Shown here: one piece after another, positions 62,638 through 64,000 of the stretch
Position numbering within the stretch: position 1 is the first letter of the stretch
Layout of the letters: the number at the start of each line of letters is the position of its first letter
Origin: G942493375 sp942493375
Lineage (GTDB): Bacteria; Armatimonadota; UBA5829
Reading direction: 5' to 3'
Length of the DNA: 64,000 bases
Assembly (NCBI GenBank): GCA_942493375.1
Contig: OW818698.1
Span: 2,976,001-3,040,000, forward strand
Made by a program: the position numbers and the translations under genes
The notes under the pieces: model-generated
Databases searched by the model: none
Seen by the model: only the letters and a program-made list of their open reading frames with translations
What the model was told of the DNA's origin: nothing

Positions 62638-64000
62638 ATGCGATACTGGTTGATTTTGTGCCTGATCTGTCTGCTGGCTTCGGCTGGTTGGGGGTTGGAG
62701 CGTGTCGGAGGAAAGTCCATGAGCTTTAATTTGGAAACTTGTTACCTGCGCTGGACAATTGGAACAGATGGTGCCACACAGCATTTTGTGGACAAACGTT
62801 ACAAAACCGATTATGCGTCAGGGAAACAGTCTTTTGCCCAGATTAAAAAAGCTGGTGCCATATATAATGTCTCTAAGGCTTCGTTTGCTAATGGGAAAAT
62901 CACTGCTTCCTTTGGTGATTCCGGAATAACTGCTGTTATTGGAGTCAAGAACTGCGGGCAGTATCTTACTCTTGAAGTGCTCTCCGTTACTGGTGAAGGT
63001 ATTGAAGAACTTGCATTCCTTACTGCAGATTTAAAACTTCAGGGTACACTACAGGAACCATTTACCGCCAGTGCCATGGCTTGCAATCTGCGGACCAATG
63101 TTGATGGTATCCCGGGAGCAACCAATCACCTTCGCGCTGCATGTGTCCCAAAATTCGGCATGGTAGGGGCCAAAGTAGCAGTTATTGCTTGTCCCACCAA
63201 ACAACTCCGCAGTATTATGAAGGTAGCAATAACAGCTGCCCCTGATTTACCACATTCCCCCATCGGCGGTCCATGGGCATACGACAGTAAGAATAACCGT
63301 GGTTCATATCTGTTCAACTTCGGTGAAATGTCTGAACAGACTGTCGATTCGTGGATCAAGATGGTCAAGGGAATAGGAATAACTCAGATCGACTTCCACG
63401 GAGGTGGTTCATTCCGGTTTGGTGACTGTGTCCCCAATCCGGTGACCTACCCAAATGGCCGCAAAAGTTTCAAGGCTGTCATAGATAAACTGCACAAAGC
63501 AGGGATCCTTGCAGGATTACACACCTATGCGTTTTTTATCAGCAAACAGTCCCCATGGGTCACCCCAATCCCAAATCCTGGACTCGCCAAGGATGCAACA
63601 TTCACCCTGGCAAAGCCTCTATCTGATTCTGATGCAACCGTAGTAGTGAACGAAACAACCAAGGATATGTCTACTATCATGGGTTTCGCCTACCGCAACA
63701 GCGTGACTGTGCAAATCGATAACGAATTCATTACGTATACAGGCGTCTCTAAAGAAGCCCCCTACTCATTCACTGGATGCACAAGGGGAGCTAACGGCAC
63801 TAAAATTGTCGCACACGCTGCCGGAGCCAAAGTCTACCACATGAAAGAGTGCTTCGGTCTCTTCGCTCCTGATCCTGATTCTAAATTGTTTATGGATGTG
63901 ATACAAACGAATGCAGATTTTTATAACGAATGTGGATTCGATATGATATATCTGGATGCTCTTGATGGAGAGGATGTTCTTGGCGGATGGGAAAATAGCT
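62638..64000 (+). CDS. secreted glycosidase-like protein, truncated by the window edge
   Basis: The frame is open from ATG 62638 to the right edge (454 codons) with no stop. It has a signal peptide (MRYWLILCLICLLASAGWG), preceded by a GAGGG site. After a beta-rich N-terminal region, residues from about 235 form a barrel-like region (MVKGIGITQIDFHGGGSF, AGILAGLHTYAF). Near the edge is FDMIYLDALDGED, where Asp residues could be catalytic as in GH31/GH36-type enzymes. Between them lies an inserted small beta-motif (63700-63843; IDNEFITYTG then FTGCTRGANGT and AHAAGAKV) of a kind also seen in phage tail and surface proteins. Family unknown. Confidence 0.75.
   Translation, partial: MRYWLILCLICLLASAGWGLERVGGKSMSFNLETCYLRWTIGTDGATQHFVDKRYKTDYASGKQSFAQIKKAGAIYNVSKASFANGKITASFGDSGITAVIGVKNCGQYLTLEVLSVTGEGIEELAFLTADLKLQGTLQEPFTASAMACNLRTNVDGIPGATNHLRAACVPKFGMVGAKVAVIACPTKQLRSIMKVAITAAPDLPHSPIGGPWAYDSKNNRGSYLFNFGEMSEQTVDSWIKMVKGIGITQIDFHGGGSFRFGDCVPNPVTYPNGRKSFKAVIDKLHKAGILAGLHTYAFFISKQSPWVTPIPNPGLAKDATFTLAKPLSDSDATVVVNETTKDMSTIMGFAYRNSVTVQIDNEFITYTGVSKEAPYSFTGCTRGANGTKIVAHAAGAKVYHMKECFGLFAPDPDSKLFMDVIQTNADFYNECGFDMIYLDALDGEDVLGGWENS

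Noticed and set aside
1..64000. CRISPR arrays, tRNA or rRNA genes, transposases, integrases, toxin-antitoxin pairs
   Set aside because: I found no regular spacer-repeat array, no tRNA-like cloverleaf, no rRNA segment and no protein of these families.

Overview
The window looks like chromosomal DNA from a diderm, free-living, glycan-degrading bacterium. My best guess is an Armatimonadota member or a relative near the Planctomycetota/Lentisphaerota; this is inference. It rests on three tandem H-X9-DG prepilin-like (DUF1559-type) proteins with the FPVFAKAREKAR helix, many secreted glycoside-hydrolase-like proteins of 700-1300 residues, a predicted outer-membrane barrel and moderate GC. No rRNA, tRNA, CRISPR array, transposase or phage gene was recognised.

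Layout. 0-4 kb: a secreted alginate-lyase-like protein and a GH-like protein, convergent with (4-6.7 kb) three duplicated prepilin-like units, each with its own promoter, inverted repeat and terminator. 7-14 kb: signalling block on the minus strand. A soluble PAS-PAS-kinase-receiver-HPt protein whose H-box histidine is replaced by serine is translationally coupled to a REC-GGDEF-EAL c-di-GMP protein; a NarL-type kinase/regulator pair lies beside them. 14-18 kb: surface polysaccharide / nucleotide-sugar genes (DegT aminotransferase, sugar nucleotidyltransferase, WecG/TagA glycosyltransferase, PfkB kinase). 18.5-23 kb: GH2 beta-mannosidase and a secreted alpha/beta-hydrolase, separated by palindromic repeats.

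23-45 kb: a glycan-utilisation region. It holds a DUF4091-type protein, a uroporphyrinogen-decarboxylase-like protein, a YjbH-like barrel, an unusual two-gene ABC importer (a solute-binding protein fused to a MalF-type permease, plus a MalG-type permease with a large extra domain), a GH99/71-like protein with a CBM9-like tail, a LamG + DUF6067-like protein, a GntR/DUF1648 pair with a palindromic operator, a DUF4838 protein and a split EamA-type transporter. No ABC ATPase is present, so the importer probably uses one encoded elsewhere. 45-55 kb: three tandem ~1000-residue paralogues (GATase-like + CBM9-like + TIM-barrel) that look like a local expansion of an uncharacterised glycosidase family.

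55-62.4 kb: a complete F-type ATP synthase operon (atpZ-atpI-atpB-E-F-H-A-G-D-C), interrupted by stem-loops between atpE and atpF and by dispersed palindromic repeats on both sides of atpD. The window ends inside another secreted glycosidase-like gene that runs off the right edge.

Proposed biology (inference): secreted enzymes break down plant- or algal-type polysaccharides (alginate-like, mannan-like and others). The fused importer takes up products, c-di-GMP and two-component proteins control surface behaviour, and pseudopilin-like proteins and polysaccharide genes shape the cell surface.
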